A stretch of 64,000 nucleotides of DNA from Nostoc spongiaeforme FACHB-130 (GCF_014698475.1 NZ_JACJTB010000029.1:22697-86696); one strand, 5' to 3'; positions 20,220 to 29,301 are shown, counted from the stretch's first letter. Program-made: numbers and translations. The notes: generated by a model not told the origin, from the letters alone.

Positions 20220-20390
20220 TTAGAGGCTAGAGGCTAGGGACTAGTTTATCGGTCAGGACTACGCACAACAATTGTCAGTTGAGATGGGTGTAGGAGCAAA
20301 ATAAAGTTGTGGTATCAATATCCTTTCTTTTTCCTTTTTACTTTTGCCTTTTGCCTTTTGCCTTGTTGTACTAGCCTCTAGCCCCTAACC
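20220..20390. repeat. inverted-repeat-bounded insert between two small genes
   Basis: Words of the form TAGAGGCTAGAGGCTAGGGACTAG at 20220-20244 face their complement CTAGCCTCTAGCCCCTA at 20371-20387. About 125 bp lies between them, including repeats of TTTTGCC. The whole block fills the gap between the antitoxin-like and RelE-like genes, as a small non-coding insert would. Confidence 0.6.
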
Positions 20391-20417
20391 CCTAACCCCC
20401 AACAGAGGTGATGCCTA

Positions 20418-20675
20418 GTGAGTGTGGAAATGCGCTATGCCAGGTCTTTTTTAATGGATCTGAAGAGTTTAGAACCTGCTGCTTATCAGCGAGTGTATGA
20501 TTTTGTGTTTTTTGAATTTGGAGAAAAGTGGCAGTTGCATGGTCTTCCTGAACTGCGACAGCTAGACCATGAAGGCATTTTTCACCGTTTTACCTTGGAT
20601 GATTACTTAATTGGGATTGAGATTAGAGGAGAAATTGTCAAGTTTCTGCGAGTCATACCTATGCCAGATGTTTAG
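20418..20675 (+). CDS. RelE/ParE-like toxin-fold protein
   Basis: An 85-aa protein with the pattern of the RelE/ParE fold: N-terminal MRYARSFLMDLKSLEP helix region, a middle LPELRQLDHEGIFHRF strand-turn, and C-terminal IEIRGEIVKFLRVIP. It would act as an mRNA interferase or gyrase-directed toxin if active; the usual basic catalytic residues are not obvious (R and H in HEGIFHRF are candidates). The GTG start at 20418 is well placed after AGAGGTG at 20404-20410. The expected antitoxin is at most the small gene 217 bp upstream. An inactive or repurposed family member is possible. Confidence 0.6.
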   Translation: MSVEMRYARSFLMDLKSLEPAAYQRVYDFVFFEFGEKWQLHGLPELRQLDHEGIFHRFTLDDYLIGIEIRGEIVKFLRVIPMPDV

Positions 20676-20780
20676 GACAGAGCATTAGCTCAACACTTAA
20701 AACTGTATAAGGCTAGGCAGGGATGCACCTGAGCTTACATTAAACTTGTCATGGAAAAACAACTTACTTGAGATTTCCCT

Positions 20781-22367
20781 ATGGATGCAATAGCACTTTG
20801 GCAAAGATACCAAGATTGGTTATATTTCCACGAGGGATTGGGACTATACGTAGATGTAAGCCGGATGCGTTTTGATGATGTCTTCGTGGAGTCATTGCGT
20901 CCGAAATTTGACAAAGCATTTGCGGATATGGCGGAATTGGAAAAGGGTGCGATCGCCAATCCCGACGAAAACCGCATGGTTGGACATTACTGGCTGCGAA
21001 ACCCTGATTTAGCACCCACGCCAGAACTCACCCAAGAAATTGTCCAAACACTCGAACAAATTGAAGCCTTCGCCGAAAAAATCCAAACCGGCGCAATTCA
21101 TCCGCCGAAAGCTAATCGCTTCACTGATATCATCTCCATTGGTATTGGTGGTTCTGCCCTCGGCCCCGAATTTGTCGCCGAAGCCCTCGCCGCCGATTTC
21201 CCCCCCCTCAAAATTCACTTTATTGACAATACCGACCCCGCAGGTATTGACCGCGTTCTTAACCAATTACGCAACAACCTCGCCAGCACCTTAGTTTTGG
21301 TCATCTCCAAATCAGGCGGTACACCAGAACCCCGCAACGGCATGATTGAAGTGAAAAAAGCCTACGCTGGCCACAATCTCGATTTTGCTCAATATGCTGT
21401 AGCCATTACCAGTCCTGGCAGTAACTTAGATAAAGTTGCCCAGTCTGAAGGTTGGTTAGCCACATTCCCCATGTATGACTGGGTAGGCGGTCGTACCTCC
21501 GAAATGTCAACAGTGGGTTTAGTCCCAGCCGCACTGCAAGGCATTGATATACGCGCCATCCTCGACGGTGCTAAAGAAATGGATGATGCTACCCGCGTTG
21601 CTGATATTAAAAAGAATCCAGCCGCTTTATTGGCATTGTCTTGGTACTACGCTGGTAATGGTAAAGGCGAAAAAGACATGGTTGTGCTGCCTTACAAAGA
21701 CAGCTTGGCACTGTTCAGCCGCTATTTACAGCAGCTAGTCATGGAATCTTTGGGTAAAGAAAAAGACTTAGACGGTAATATCGTCCATCAAGGTATTGCC
21801 GTTTACGGTAACAAAGGTTCCACAGACCAACACGCTTACGTCCAACAATTGCGTGATGGTGTACCAAACTTCTTTGCTACTTTGATTGAAGTTTTGGAAG
21901 ACCGTCAAGGTCAATCCCCAGAAATTGATCCTGGCGTGACATCTGGCGATTATCTGGCTGGTTTCCTCCAAGGAACACGCAAAGCCCTTTATGAAAATCA
22001 GCGCGATTCAATTACTATAACGATTCCTCAAGTTAATGCCCGCACAGTCGGCGCTTTAATTGCCTTGTATGACCGTGCCGTTGGTTTTTATGGCAACTTA
22101 GTAAACATTAACGCTTATCACCAACCAGGAGTAGAAGCAGGTAAAAAAGCCGCCGCCGCTATTCTGGATTTGCAAACTAAAGTAGTTACTGTTTTGCAAA
22201 GTGAAAAAACACCCCTTTCCTTGTCAGAAATTGCCGAGAAAGTGGGTGCTAAAGAAGAAGTAGAAGCAATTTACAAAATTCTGCGTCACCTACACGCCAA
22301 TCAGCGAGGTGTAGTGTTGCAAGGTGATTTTGCTCAACCAAACAGTTTAAAAGCTTCTATTAGCTAA
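20781..22367 (+). CDS. pgi: glucose-6-phosphate isomerase
   Basis: Interconverts glucose-6-phosphate and fructose-6-phosphate in glycolysis, gluconeogenesis and the pentose-phosphate cycle; cytosolic homodimer. The protein is 528 aa, typical for cyanobacteria. The signature [14 protein letters not shown] and the [11 protein letters not shown] block with the base-catalyst Glu are present, as is [13 protein letters not shown] for sugar-phosphate binding. A perfect hairpin follows 32 bp after the stop. It is single-gene as seen; the RelE-like gene ends 105 bp upstream. Confidence 0.97.
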   Translation: MDAIALWQRYQDWLYFHEGLGLYVDVSRMRFDDVFVESLRPKFDKAFADMAELEKGAIANPDENRMVGHYWLRNPDLAPTPELTQEIVQTLEQIEAFAEKIQTGAIHPPKANRFTDIISIGIGGSALGPEFVAEALAADFPPLKIHFIDNTDPAGIDRVLNQLRNNLASTLVLVISKSGGTPEPRNGMIEVKKAYAGHNLDFAQYAVAITSPGSNLDKVAQSEGWLATFPMYDWVGGRTSEMSTVGLVPAALQGIDIRAILDGAKEMDDATRVADIKKNPAALLALSWYYAGNGKGEKDMVVLPYKDSLALFSRYLQQLVMESLGKEKDLDGNIVHQGIAVYGNKGSTDQHAYVQQLRDGVPNFFATLIEVLEDRQGQSPEIDPGVTSGDYLAGFLQGTRKALYENQRDSITITIPQVNARTVGALIALYDRAVGFYGNLVNINAYHQPGVEAGKKAAAAILDLQTKVVTVLQSEKTPLSLSEIAEKVGAKEEVEAIYKILRHLHANQRGVVLQGDFAQPNSLKASIS

Positions 22368-22399
22368 TTTTTTCTAAAATTTCCTGCTCAACTAAAATC

Positions 22400-22443
22400 A
22401 AGCATCCTGATCTGAAGTCATACCTTCAACGCTCAGGATGCTT
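22400..22443 (+). terminator. hairpin terminator after pgi
   Basis: AAGCATCCTGA (22400-22410) pairs perfectly with TCAGGATGCTT (22433-22443). An inner GAAG/CTTC stem lies inside the loop. The arms lie 33-76 bp past the pgi stop. There is only a weak T-run after it, so termination strength is uncertain. Confidence 0.65.
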
Positions 22444-22458
22444 AATTGTATAGCAAAT

Positions 22459-22500
22459 AATGAGTAATGAGTGATGAGTAATGAGTGATGAGTAATGAGT
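22459..22500. repeat. heptanucleotide tandem repeat
   Basis: Six consecutive copies of (A/G)ATGAGT. This is a short tandemly repeated repetitive (STRR) sequence of the kind found in heterocystous cyanobacterial genomes; the copy number is likely to vary between strains. Confidence 0.85.
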
Positions 22501-22514
22501 CAAAAATTTACTTT

Positions 22515-22605
22515 AGGACTTACGCAAAAACCCTCTCGAATCCTCTTAACTTCGTGTCCTTTGCGCCCTTTGCGGTTCGTTTTTTCATTATTCTGCGTAA
22601 GTCCT
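22515..22605. repeat. 91-bp palindromic element with AGGACTTACGCA ends
   Basis: Perfect 12-bp terminal inverted repeats AGGACTTACGCA (22515-22526) and TGCGTAAGTCCT (22594-22605). The interior carries a CTTCGTGTCCTTTGCG-type word that recurs inverted at 52851-52885. There is no coding capacity. It resembles a miniature inverted-repeat element. Confidence 0.75.
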
Positions 22606-22686
22606 GTACTTATTACTCATTACTTACTTCAAAAGTGCTGAATCAAAAAGTACAAATTCCTAACCTCTACCCCCTCGTCCCTTTCC

Positions 22687-23343
22687 TCACACCACACTCA
22701 TCAACCTTTGAGTAAAGTAGCTCTTAGGTAAAAAGCAGCGATCCAGGAAAAATGGATTGCGGATATTTTCACCGACAAAATTATCAGATTTACGCAAATG
22801 ACAGAATGGTGGCACTATTCCCCAATCTTCTGCTAACCAAATCCAGTATCCTATTTCGATTCTGCCGTAATTTGAAGCTGTGAGAATTTCTCCCACACTA
22901 TTATTGAGAGATACTAATTCTGGCGAACATTTCACTTCAGTTAATAGCCATGCTAATTCTTCAATAGAAAAATGAAACCGATGCTCGGCTGCTATTTTAA
23001 TAAACTGTTGCGGATTTTTAGCAGCTAGTAATTGTTCTTTTAAAGATGGGATTTTCTGTGCAGTATCCAACAAATCCCAAATTTGTTTTCTGGTAATCAC
23101 AAACCACGCAACTGCTTCTTGAGTAAATTTATAACCATTTTCTTTAGCCAATAGCAGAAACGCTTCAATACTATCGATTTTTTCTAGTTGAGTGCTGAGG
23201 AAAAAATTCTGCTCTACTAGTGAGAGAAAATCAATAATTTTTTGCCATATAAAATGGTCAAACTTTGGCTGTAATTTGACTTTCTCCTTCCAATAGAAAT
23301 ACTTATCCTCGCTCAAGAATAAATTCCAGAGTTGATAATACAT
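22687..23343 (-). CDS. protein with two Nif11-like repeats, function unknown
   Basis: A 218-aa soluble protein. Two stretches resemble the Nif11 domain: IEAFLLLAKENGYKFTQEAV (about residues 59-78) and LKEQLLAAKNPQQFIKIAAE followed by HRFHFSIEELAWLL (about 101-134). Nif11 domains occur in nitrogen-fixation-linked proteins of unknown role and as leaders of ribosomal peptides. This protein is too long for a peptide precursor, has no double-Gly cleavage site, and continues with a Trp-rich tail (GYWIWLAEDWGI). It is alone on its strand, with a 590-bp gap upstream. Confidence 0.6.
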   Translation of the reverse strand: MYYQLWNLFLSEDKYFYWKEKVKLQPKFDHFIWQKIIDFLSLVEQNFFLSTQLEKIDSIEAFLLLAKENGYKFTQEAVAWFVITRKQIWDLLDTAQKIPSLKEQLLAAKNPQQFIKIAAEHRFHFSIEELAWLLTEVKCSPELVSLNNSVGEILTASNYGRIEIGYWIWLAEDWGIVPPFCHLRKSDNFVGENIRNPFFLDRCFLPKSYFTQRLMSVV

Positions 23344-23931
23344 AACTTTATTGGTTTTAGTTTTAATAATTGTTAGGGATAATTACCAGTGTAATAAGTA
23401 TAAGTTGAGTTTATCGACAGTATTAACTAAAATAATTTATGTAAATGAAATTACACAGTAACTAAGTATAAAATTTTTGTAAATTTTAGAACAAGCCAAC
23501 TTCATATTTACGGATGCTGCAACTTTTTGGGGACAGGCGATCGCTCCTTTCCTCATAGCTAATGACCCAAAAAATCCAAAATTCGGACTTTACAGAAGAA
23601 TATAGACATGTCAAACCCTGATATCCTTACACTCGTTTTCAAAAGATCATCTTGGTGAGTCAATCTTGTTATGAGCAAGCAATGTAATTTTTTAGCCCAT
23701 TACCAGAACTTAGATACGCAAAGATAAGTAGTTATTTTCAGGTAAATTCATATACAGGTATACTAAAACTCTGTCACCTGCCATAGCAATATATTTCTAG
23801 AGAGTGAGCGCCATTTCTCTCAAAGGCAGGAGTAAATACTGCAAGAATTCCTTGATAATTTTTACTATCAGTTTTTAATAAGTGCCAAGTTAATAAATCT
23901 ATTTAGTGAAAAATATAGGAGAGTAATTATT
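23344..23931. other. intergenic region with likely promoters of two divergent genes
   Basis: About 590 bp, AT-rich, with no credible open frame on either strand and no strong repeat. It contains one GCGATCGC site near 23539. It separates the Nif11-like gene from the acidic repeat protein, so both promoters must be here, but I could not pick a convincing -10/-35 pair. Confidence 0.5.
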
Positions 23932-24189
23932 ATGGTAGACGGCTTTTTTCAAAGAGCGAAAGAGTTTTTTACAGGCTCAAATAATAATGAGTTTGAGCAA
24001 GAGACTGATGAAAGCAATATGCGTCCAGACAGCGAAGATGATTATATTGAGCCTGAAGACCAAATTTATGAAGGTTTAAGTCCAGCTAATCAAGAACCCT
24101 ATAGCGACAAAGCTGATGAGTACAGCAATATTAGCCCAACTAATGCAGATCCCTTTGGCGATCCGGCTGATGAATATGGACGTGAGTAA
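23932..24189 (+). CDS. small acidic repeat protein, function unknown
   Basis: An 85-aa, strongly acidic, probably disordered protein. After a basic N-terminal helix (FFQRAKEFF) the rest is rich in D, E, N and P. Two imperfect repeats end it: LSPANQEPYSDKADEYSN and ISPTNADPFGDPADEYGR. AGGAGAG at 23917-23923 lies 8 nt before the ATG, a strong ribosome site, which argues for real and efficient expression. I know no function; similar short acidic proteins are conserved among Nostocales. It is monocistronic. Confidence 0.7.
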   Translation: MVDGFFQRAKEFFTGSNNNEFEQETDESNMRPDSEDDYIEPEDQIYEGLSPANQEPYSDKADEYSNISPTNADPFGDPADEYGRE

Positions 24190-24394
24190 TAAATAATGTC
24201 GTGACGATAGATTAAACTGGTGTTGATTTTAGGCGGTGGTAGCGAATATCACTGCCTATTTTTTAGATTAACGAACCGCCAAGACACAGAGAGCGCAGAG
24301 TTATTTTGATATTAGGGATTGGGAAGAAAGAGCGATCGCCCTTGCTTTTTTATAATAGGAAATGAATACATCTGGTTCAGTAAATATTAAGTAG

Positions 24395-24457
24395 GGTGTG
24401 TTACGGCTATGAAAGTATTTGAAATTTTCAAAGAATGAGAATTAGCCGTAACGCACC
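24395..24457. repeat. inverted repeat near the 3' end of the nuclease-like gene
   Basis: GGTGTGTTACGGCTA (24395-24409) faces TAGCCGTAACGCACC (24443-24457), 15-nt arms with a single mismatch that would be a G-U pair in RNA. It lies 37 bp past the end of the three-gene operon and is a candidate transcript end for it as well as a dispersed repeat. Confidence 0.65.
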
Positions 24458-24493
24458 ATATATCAGTGATTTAATGGCTACTATAGCATTTAG

Positions 24494-25969
24494 TTATCTT
24501 GAGTATATTTGTAACTCTCGGAGAAAATAAAAGCGATCGCTCCTCCAATCCGTTCCTTTTTCTCTACCTAAATAGCCTGTTAACGGTGAAGAAAGTTCTA
24601 TCAATAAATCATGAACTATATCATCATTTAGTTTAGGATTATGTTTGGCATTATAGTGGGCGCGAATTTCTGTTACTGTAAATTTCTGATGTGTAGCTTT
24701 TGAACTTTCATTATCTTGTTCAGCTAGTTCTTTTAATGCTGTGATAATCTGCGATCGCAAATTTATGGCAGTATAAATTTGTTCGATATATTTTTCAACT
24801 TCTTCATCAGATTGACCAGGTTTTAGATATTGTCTAAGTTTAAATAAGTCTACTGAGTTACGATAAGTGCTTTGGAGTTTGACTAGTTTTTCAAGTGTTT
24901 CTGGGTTAATAATAGCCATACAATGTACTGTAGCAGCTTCTTTAAGTTGGTTTGTTGGTTCGCCAGGGCCAATGATTAATTTAACAGCTTGATTGAAAAC
25001 ATCTAAGCGATGTAGACTTCCTAAGTTTAATAGCTGTACTGCTGTATCATTAGGAATTTTCTTTCCTGCTTTACATTCCCCAAAAAGTGGATATGGTTCA
25101 GAACAAAATAAATCTAAACCACCAGCACCACCTTTATGAGTATGATCAACAGTAAAACCTAGAAAATTAAGACTATCGCGCACCACATTTTCAAAATCTG
25201 TCCCAGCTTGATAGTTACTTTTACCTTCGTCTTCTTGTTTGCTACGATTACCTAACGCTGCAATATCACTAATCCATGCTAAATCTGTCTCAGGTTTGTA
25301 AATCTGCTGAATACTACTCCAACCTAAAAATACTTTAATCTCATCATCTAAATTTTTCGCGGCTGGGTTAGTACTTGCTATCGAAGCTAATGCACTTTGC
25401 AATTCTTGTAATTCAGGGTGTAGAGGTGGTTCTAACTTTTCTAGTTGCTGTTTGCGTTGGGTAAAAGTGCGATCGCTTAATACTGGTAATTCTTCAGTTA
25501 CAGTTATAGAAGATTGTGAACTAACAAATTTACCTAGTTTATCTTGAATAGTTGAGTTAACTGCAAATTCTTGAGAACTAGCTAAATTATACACACGTAA
25601 ATAAGCTAGAAAAATATGCTGATTATGTTTAATTATCTCCTTTAAAGCTTCCGTAGAAAAGATGGTTAATTGAGACAAAATATCTAATGGCTTAGTTTCG
25701 TCTAATATCTGGCAAAGTTCGCATTTAGCCCAAGCCTTAATATTAGATGTATGAGTAGCATCCAGATTACTAACAGGTAAGATATTGACCCGATAGTATT
25801 TCTCAAATGGTAATGCAGTAGGTAAACTTTGTGCTGGATAAAGAGCAAATCTCTGCCCAGGACGAATAAACATCTTGGGCATAGCTGCTATTGTTTGCCC
25901 CTGTGTTAAAGCTTCAATTTCAGAGGCAGGTAAACACAAAGCTGTTGGCAGTGAAAACAGCTTATTCAT
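24494..25969 (-). CDS. PD-(D/E)XK nuclease-like protein, third gene of an unrecognised operon
   Basis: A 491-aa protein of unknown family. Residues ~250-345 look like a restriction-endonuclease fold of the Mrr type: GTDFE at 256-260, then GGLDLF (D286) and GECKAGK (E298, K300). This gives the D-x11-E-x-K metal-binding pattern and suggests DNA cleavage. The N-terminal ~200 residues (start MNKLFSLPTALCLP, with a C-x-x-C at WAKCELC) match nothing I know. The C-terminal ~110 residues look like a helical, winged-helix-type region (FTVTEIRAHYN...). The start codon lies 10 bp after the stop of the ATPase gene, so they are one operon. It could be an effector nuclease of a defence module; no direct evidence. 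Confidence 0.7.
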   Translation of the reverse strand: MNKLFSLPTALCLPASEIEALTQGQTIAAMPKMFIRPGQRFALYPAQSLPTALPFEKYYRVNILPVSNLDATHTSNIKAWAKCELCQILDETKPLDILSQLTIFSTEALKEIIKHNQHIFLAYLRVYNLASSQEFAVNSTIQDKLGKFVSSQSSITVTEELPVLSDRTFTQRKQQLEKLEPPLHPELQELQSALASIASTNPAAKNLDDEIKVFLGWSSIQQIYKPETDLAWISDIAALGNRSKQEDEGKSNYQAGTDFENVVRDSLNFLGFTVDHTHKGGAGGLDLFCSEPYPLFGECKAGKKIPNDTAVQLLNLGSLHRLDVFNQAVKLIIGPGEPTNQLKEAATVHCMAIINPETLEKLVKLQSTYRNSVDLFKLRQYLKPGQSDEEVEKYIEQIYTAINLRSQIITALKELAEQDNESSKATHQKFTVTEIRAHYNAKHNPKLNDDIVHDLLIELSSPLTGYLGREKGTDWRSDRFYFLRELQIYSR

Positions 25970-25979
25970 GCTTTATTAA

Positions 25980-27887
25980 TTATAGAGTTAGTTGGATATT
26001 ATCAGCGATAGAAATGCTTTGAGGTATTCTCATAGGCAATTCATCATCGGTCAAATTATCTGGTTCTTGACCAGAAGGATCGCTGAGTATTTCTCGAATT
26101 AAAGGATTATTGATTGCTATTTTTTCCTGCTCAATAAAATCAAACACTTGTTCTTCTGTCAATTCATAACTCTTCCTGTTCTTCCAAACAAAATAGATAG
26201 CTAAAAGAGGTTTGATATCTTGAGTTTGTAAAAGCACCCATTCTCCTCCTAACTTTTGTAAAAGTTGTTGTAAATATTTTTGTGCTAACTTTGCACTAGT
26301 GCTAATTTTCTTGGAACGTACTAGGCAACCTCTCGTTAAGTGAAATTTTCTATAATCAATTAGTTTATTTAAGGCTGCTTGTACAGTATTACCTGCTGCT
26401 TGCTGTAATACATCCACACCAATTCTTACTTTCTTTCGATTACCTACTATTTTGAAATCGATATAGTCTTGATATGGTATCTCCTCTATTTCTTCAATTG
26501 TTATTCCTTCTAATGTTTGACCTTTCAGGCTAACAAATGCCAGCCGAATAGCAGAGCTAAGAGTTATTTCTTCTTCCATTAATGAATAAATAGAAGCTTC
26601 TACATTGCTTAATTCATTATCAAAGTATGGTTTAACTGGGTGTGGAGTGATAATTGTCTCTAATTCTGATTTTAGATAATTATTAGAGATTTGCTCATCA
26701 TGAGAAATAATAGGTGTATTGATTATAAAATTTTCCGCACACCATTTTAGGACTGACCTTAAAGTAGGTTTTCCTTTGCCAAGTTCTCTCAGTTTACTTT
26801 CATCAAATGGATAAAGAGGATGAGGTGGATTTTGTTTGTTATCTTGATAAAAATCTTGTAGCCATAATTTAACAAGAGCGACAATATCATCGGAATTAAG
26901 ATATTTTAATGAAATTGGTTGCTTATTTGTTTGCTCACTAACTAATCTATCCATCACTGCTTCAGCCTGTGGCAAAAGCCTGATTTGGTCATTCCATGTT
27001 TCAGGGTACATTGAGAGTAGTAAAACGCCTCGTTTGAGACTGTTGTATAAATCCTTTGCTAAGGTGGCAATAATTTGTGGTGCTGTAAATCCTGTATCAG
27101 AAATATCTGGCGTGTCTAATTCATCGAAGCATATCACCGGAACTTTATAATGGCTAGTTATATCTAATATCTGGCGTACATTACTTAATGCTTCAGCCTC
27201 TTTATCTTCATTTTTAGAGTTTGGTAAGCCGAGTGCATCAGCTTGTAATTCTGTTATCTCTAAACCTGATAACCAATAAGTTGCATAGTGAGCGTGTGTT
27301 GTCGAAAGTGTCCACAAAATAGCTCTAATGATATAAGGATTATTAATCTCAGGCTTAATCTTTAAGACTGTTTCTGTTAAAGCATCAATTGTCTTAGTTG
27401 AGTATTTGTTTAACCAGTTTGGGTAAATACTGCTGACGTATTGCTGTGGTGTGTAGTTACATTTCTTCGCTTCATTAATTAAAGCTGCTGCTATTTCTTG
27501 CCACTGCATCAATTCTTGACTACCAAAAGCTCTCAGGCTAGAAGCAACAGTTTGCAAAAATTGAGATTTAATCTGATTCAGATTGTCATACTTACCCATG
27601 TAAATAAATAAAGCAGTATTTTCTGTTTGAAAGCGATGGCGAATGCGACTAATAATATGGCTCTTACCCAAGCCTTTTTCAGCCGCTATGGTAATACCTA
27701 CAGTGTCGCGCTGACCTTTACGAATTTGTTCAACTGCGTTAAATACTGCATCAGAAGCATGAGCATTAATTGAGGTAACATCGGGATAACTTTTTCCCCA
27801 TATCTGTTGCGGTCTGACAACAATATGTCCGGCGAATGGATTTTTATTTCTAATCAGTTCATCAATGGTAGATGTGGTGGCAATCAT
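25980..27887 (-). CDS. AAA-type ATPase, second gene of an unrecognised operon
   Basis: A 635-aa P-loop ATPase. Walker A is AEKGLGKS at 69-76 and Walker B is ICFDELD at 252-258, followed by a sensor-like GVLLLSMYPETWND. The N-terminus (FAGHIVVRPQQIWGKSYPDV) and the C-terminal third (wHTH-like helices, LARKYLQ/KIST region) are family-specific. The layout recalls ORC/Cdc6- or BREX-type ATPases that load or remodel DNA, but I cannot place it in a named family. It sits between a winged-helix-like gene (43 bp upstream) and a nuclease-like gene (10 bp downstream). ATG 27887 is the natural start. Confidence 0.75.
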   Translation of the reverse strand: MIATTSTIDELIRNKNPFAGHIVVRPQQIWGKSYPDVTSINAHASDAVFNAVEQIRKGQRDTVGITIAAEKGLGKSHIISRIRHRFQTENTALFIYMGKYDNLNQIKSQFLQTVASSLRAFGSQELMQWQEIAAALINEAKKCNYTPQQYVSSIYPNWLNKYSTKTIDALTETVLKIKPEINNPYIIRAILWTLSTTHAHYATYWLSGLEITELQADALGLPNSKNEDKEAEALSNVRQILDITSHYKVPVICFDELDTPDISDTGFTAPQIIATLAKDLYNSLKRGVLLLSMYPETWNDQIRLLPQAEAVMDRLVSEQTNKQPISLKYLNSDDIVALVKLWLQDFYQDNKQNPPHPLYPFDESKLRELGKGKPTLRSVLKWCAENFIINTPIISHDEQISNNYLKSELETIITPHPVKPYFDNELSNVEASIYSLMEEEITLSSAIRLAFVSLKGQTLEGITIEEIEEIPYQDYIDFKIVGNRKKVRIGVDVLQQAAGNTVQAALNKLIDYRKFHLTRGCLVRSKKISTSAKLAQKYLQQLLQKLGGEWVLLQTQDIKPLLAIYFVWKNRKSYELTEEQVFDFIEQEKIAINNPLIREILSDPSGQEPDNLTDDELPMRIPQSISIADNIQLTL

Positions 27888-27930
27888 AGTTTTTTGAGAT
27901 GATGTTTATTGAGTGAGGAGTACAAAAAAT

Positions 27931-28590
27931 TTATGCTTTCAACAGTTTGGCGTAACAGCGCAATCCATCTAAGACTGTGGTGATAGAATCTTCTATCTTG
28001 TCTGGTGCGTTATCTTCTACCGTTCCGCCTTGTAGTTGCAAAATATCGTCAGCTTGCATTTCTAGCAGCCAATCATTAAATTCTGTACGGCTTAAGCGAT
28101 CGCCTACTTGTCTTCTAATCCGATAAATTGGGACTAGATGATTGAAGTTGTATTCATAATTCAACTTTTCGTAGACTTCCAGCACGACTAACTTAAATTC
28201 TTCGTAGGAAGCGATCGCACCCTTGTTAGGTTTTTCTGGTGCAGGTGTACTAGTAAATGTGCTATTGACTCCACCAATCCATTTAACTAGTGCATTTGCA
28301 GTCCAACTCCCAACAATAGTTCCATCAAATCTAAACTCGGAACTTCTCAAACCCTCACCTAGAACTTCTAAACCCTTGGGAGAAGCAAGAGAATAGCCAG
28401 TTTTGGAAATTGCGATCGCGCCTTGCTTGCGTAATTCCTCGAATACACTTTGGTAATCTGCTGCTTTTTTACCTTTGGAAACAATACGCTTAGTCAATAA
28501 GCCTTTTTTTACTTCCTGCTGCACTCCTCCCAAATCCCACAAAGCCAAAAGGAGGCGAGTTTTCGTCTGAGCTATATTTTTGGTTGGCAT
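27931..28590 (-). CDS. winged-helix-like protein, first gene of an unrecognised operon
   Basis: A 219-aa protein when started at ATG 28590 (MPTKNIAQTK); an upstream TTG at 28650 adds 20 residues but is a poorer start. The first ~95 residues look like a winged helix: TKTRLLLALWDLGG, then FEELRKQGAIAISKTGYSL. After a Pro/Lys linker (~130-140), the C-terminal helical part contains HLVPIYRIRRQVGDRLSR, reminiscent of a second DNA-contacting helix bundle. It is probably a DNA-binding or specificity subunit of the operon. No known family is claimed. Confidence 0.65.
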   Translation of the reverse strand: MPTKNIAQTKTRLLLALWDLGGVQQEVKKGLLTKRIVSKGKKAADYQSVFEELRKQGAIAISKTGYSLASPKGLEVLGEGLRSSEFRFDGTIVGSWTANALVKWIGGVNSTFTSTPAPEKPNKGAIASYEEFKLVVLEVYEKLNYEYNFNHLVPIYRIRRQVGDRLSRTEFNDWLLEMQADDILQLQGGTVEDNAPDKIEDSITTVLDGLRCYAKLLKA

Positions 28591-29076
28591 ATTGAGTATT
28601 TTTTCTGACAAAAAACATCGTAGCGACTGTTTCTTTTTAAATGATTCCAAGCGTAAAAAATAACCGCGTAATTGCTGAATATTGACACAGAATATCGCTG
28701 ATTTATAAAAAAAGTCGGGGTTCTGAGCAAGATTTTTATAAATTAAATAATATTGTTATATATGTCAATCAAATGACACTTCTTAAAAGTTACTCATAGA
28801 ATAAATACTTTTGAAAAATCTATCAGCAATAAATATGAAGCAAAATTATGAAATTCCAGCTATAGCGTTTTCCAGTTTGCCGAGTTACAAATTTATTGGT
28901 TTTTATCTGCGTTCATCCGCGTCCATCGGCGGTTAATTATTCTTGCTCGTACTTCACTACAACGAGAGAATCTATAATATCTCTTGCGATCGCAATATTA
29001 TTTGTCTTATTGTTGAGATAAAATTGTGAAATAAGTTCACGTATAAATTGTTTTTTCTAGGGAAGATATCTAAATC
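28591..29076. other. intergenic region between the three-gene operon and a toxin-antitoxin pair
   Basis: About 490 bp, AT-rich. It holds the promoters of two divergent units, but no clear hexamers were identified. A common cyanobacterial intergenic word (TCTGCGTTCATCCGCG) occurs at about 28907-28922. No open frame is convincing. Confidence 0.5.
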
Positions 29077-29301
29077 ATGAACTACCAAAATATTATTACT
29101 ATCGAACCCGGAAAGCGGAGCGGTAAACCCTGTATTCGGGGAATGCGAATCACCGTATATGATATTCTCGAATATCTTGCAGGAGGTATGACAGAAGCAG
29201 AAATTTTAGAGGATTTTTCAGAACTGACATCAGAGGATATTAAAGCTTGTCTTGCTTTTGCTGCTGATCGTGAGAAAAAGTTATTTGTGGCACCGTTGTG
29301 A
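29077..29301 (+). CDS. DUF433 antitoxin
   Basis: A 74-aa protein of the DUF433 family (VapB45-like), with the hallmark GKRSGKPCIRGMRITVYDIL and a C-terminal LTSEDIKACLAFAADRE helix. The family folds as a helix-turn-helix-like DNA-binding protein and neutralises a DUF5615 PIN-like toxin. The partner gene overlaps its stop by 4 bp (GTGA), the classic coupled arrangement. Autoregulation of the upstream promoter is expected for such pairs but no operator was identified. Confidence 0.88.
   Translation: MNYQNIITIEPGKRSGKPCIRGMRITVYDILEYLAGGMTEAEILEDFSELTSEDIKACLAFAADREKKLFVAPL

Noticed and set aside
22459..22500. Possible CRISPR-like array
   Set aside because: The units are contiguous 7-mers without spacers and no cas genes are near.
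22687..23343. Nif11 leader of a ribosomal peptide
   Set aside because: Too long, no double-Gly cleavage site and no modifying enzymes around it.
24494..28590. Assignment of the three-gene operon to BREX or Wadjet
   Set aside because: The ATPase has only general resemblance, and no methyltransferase, phosphatase or SMC-like gene is present.
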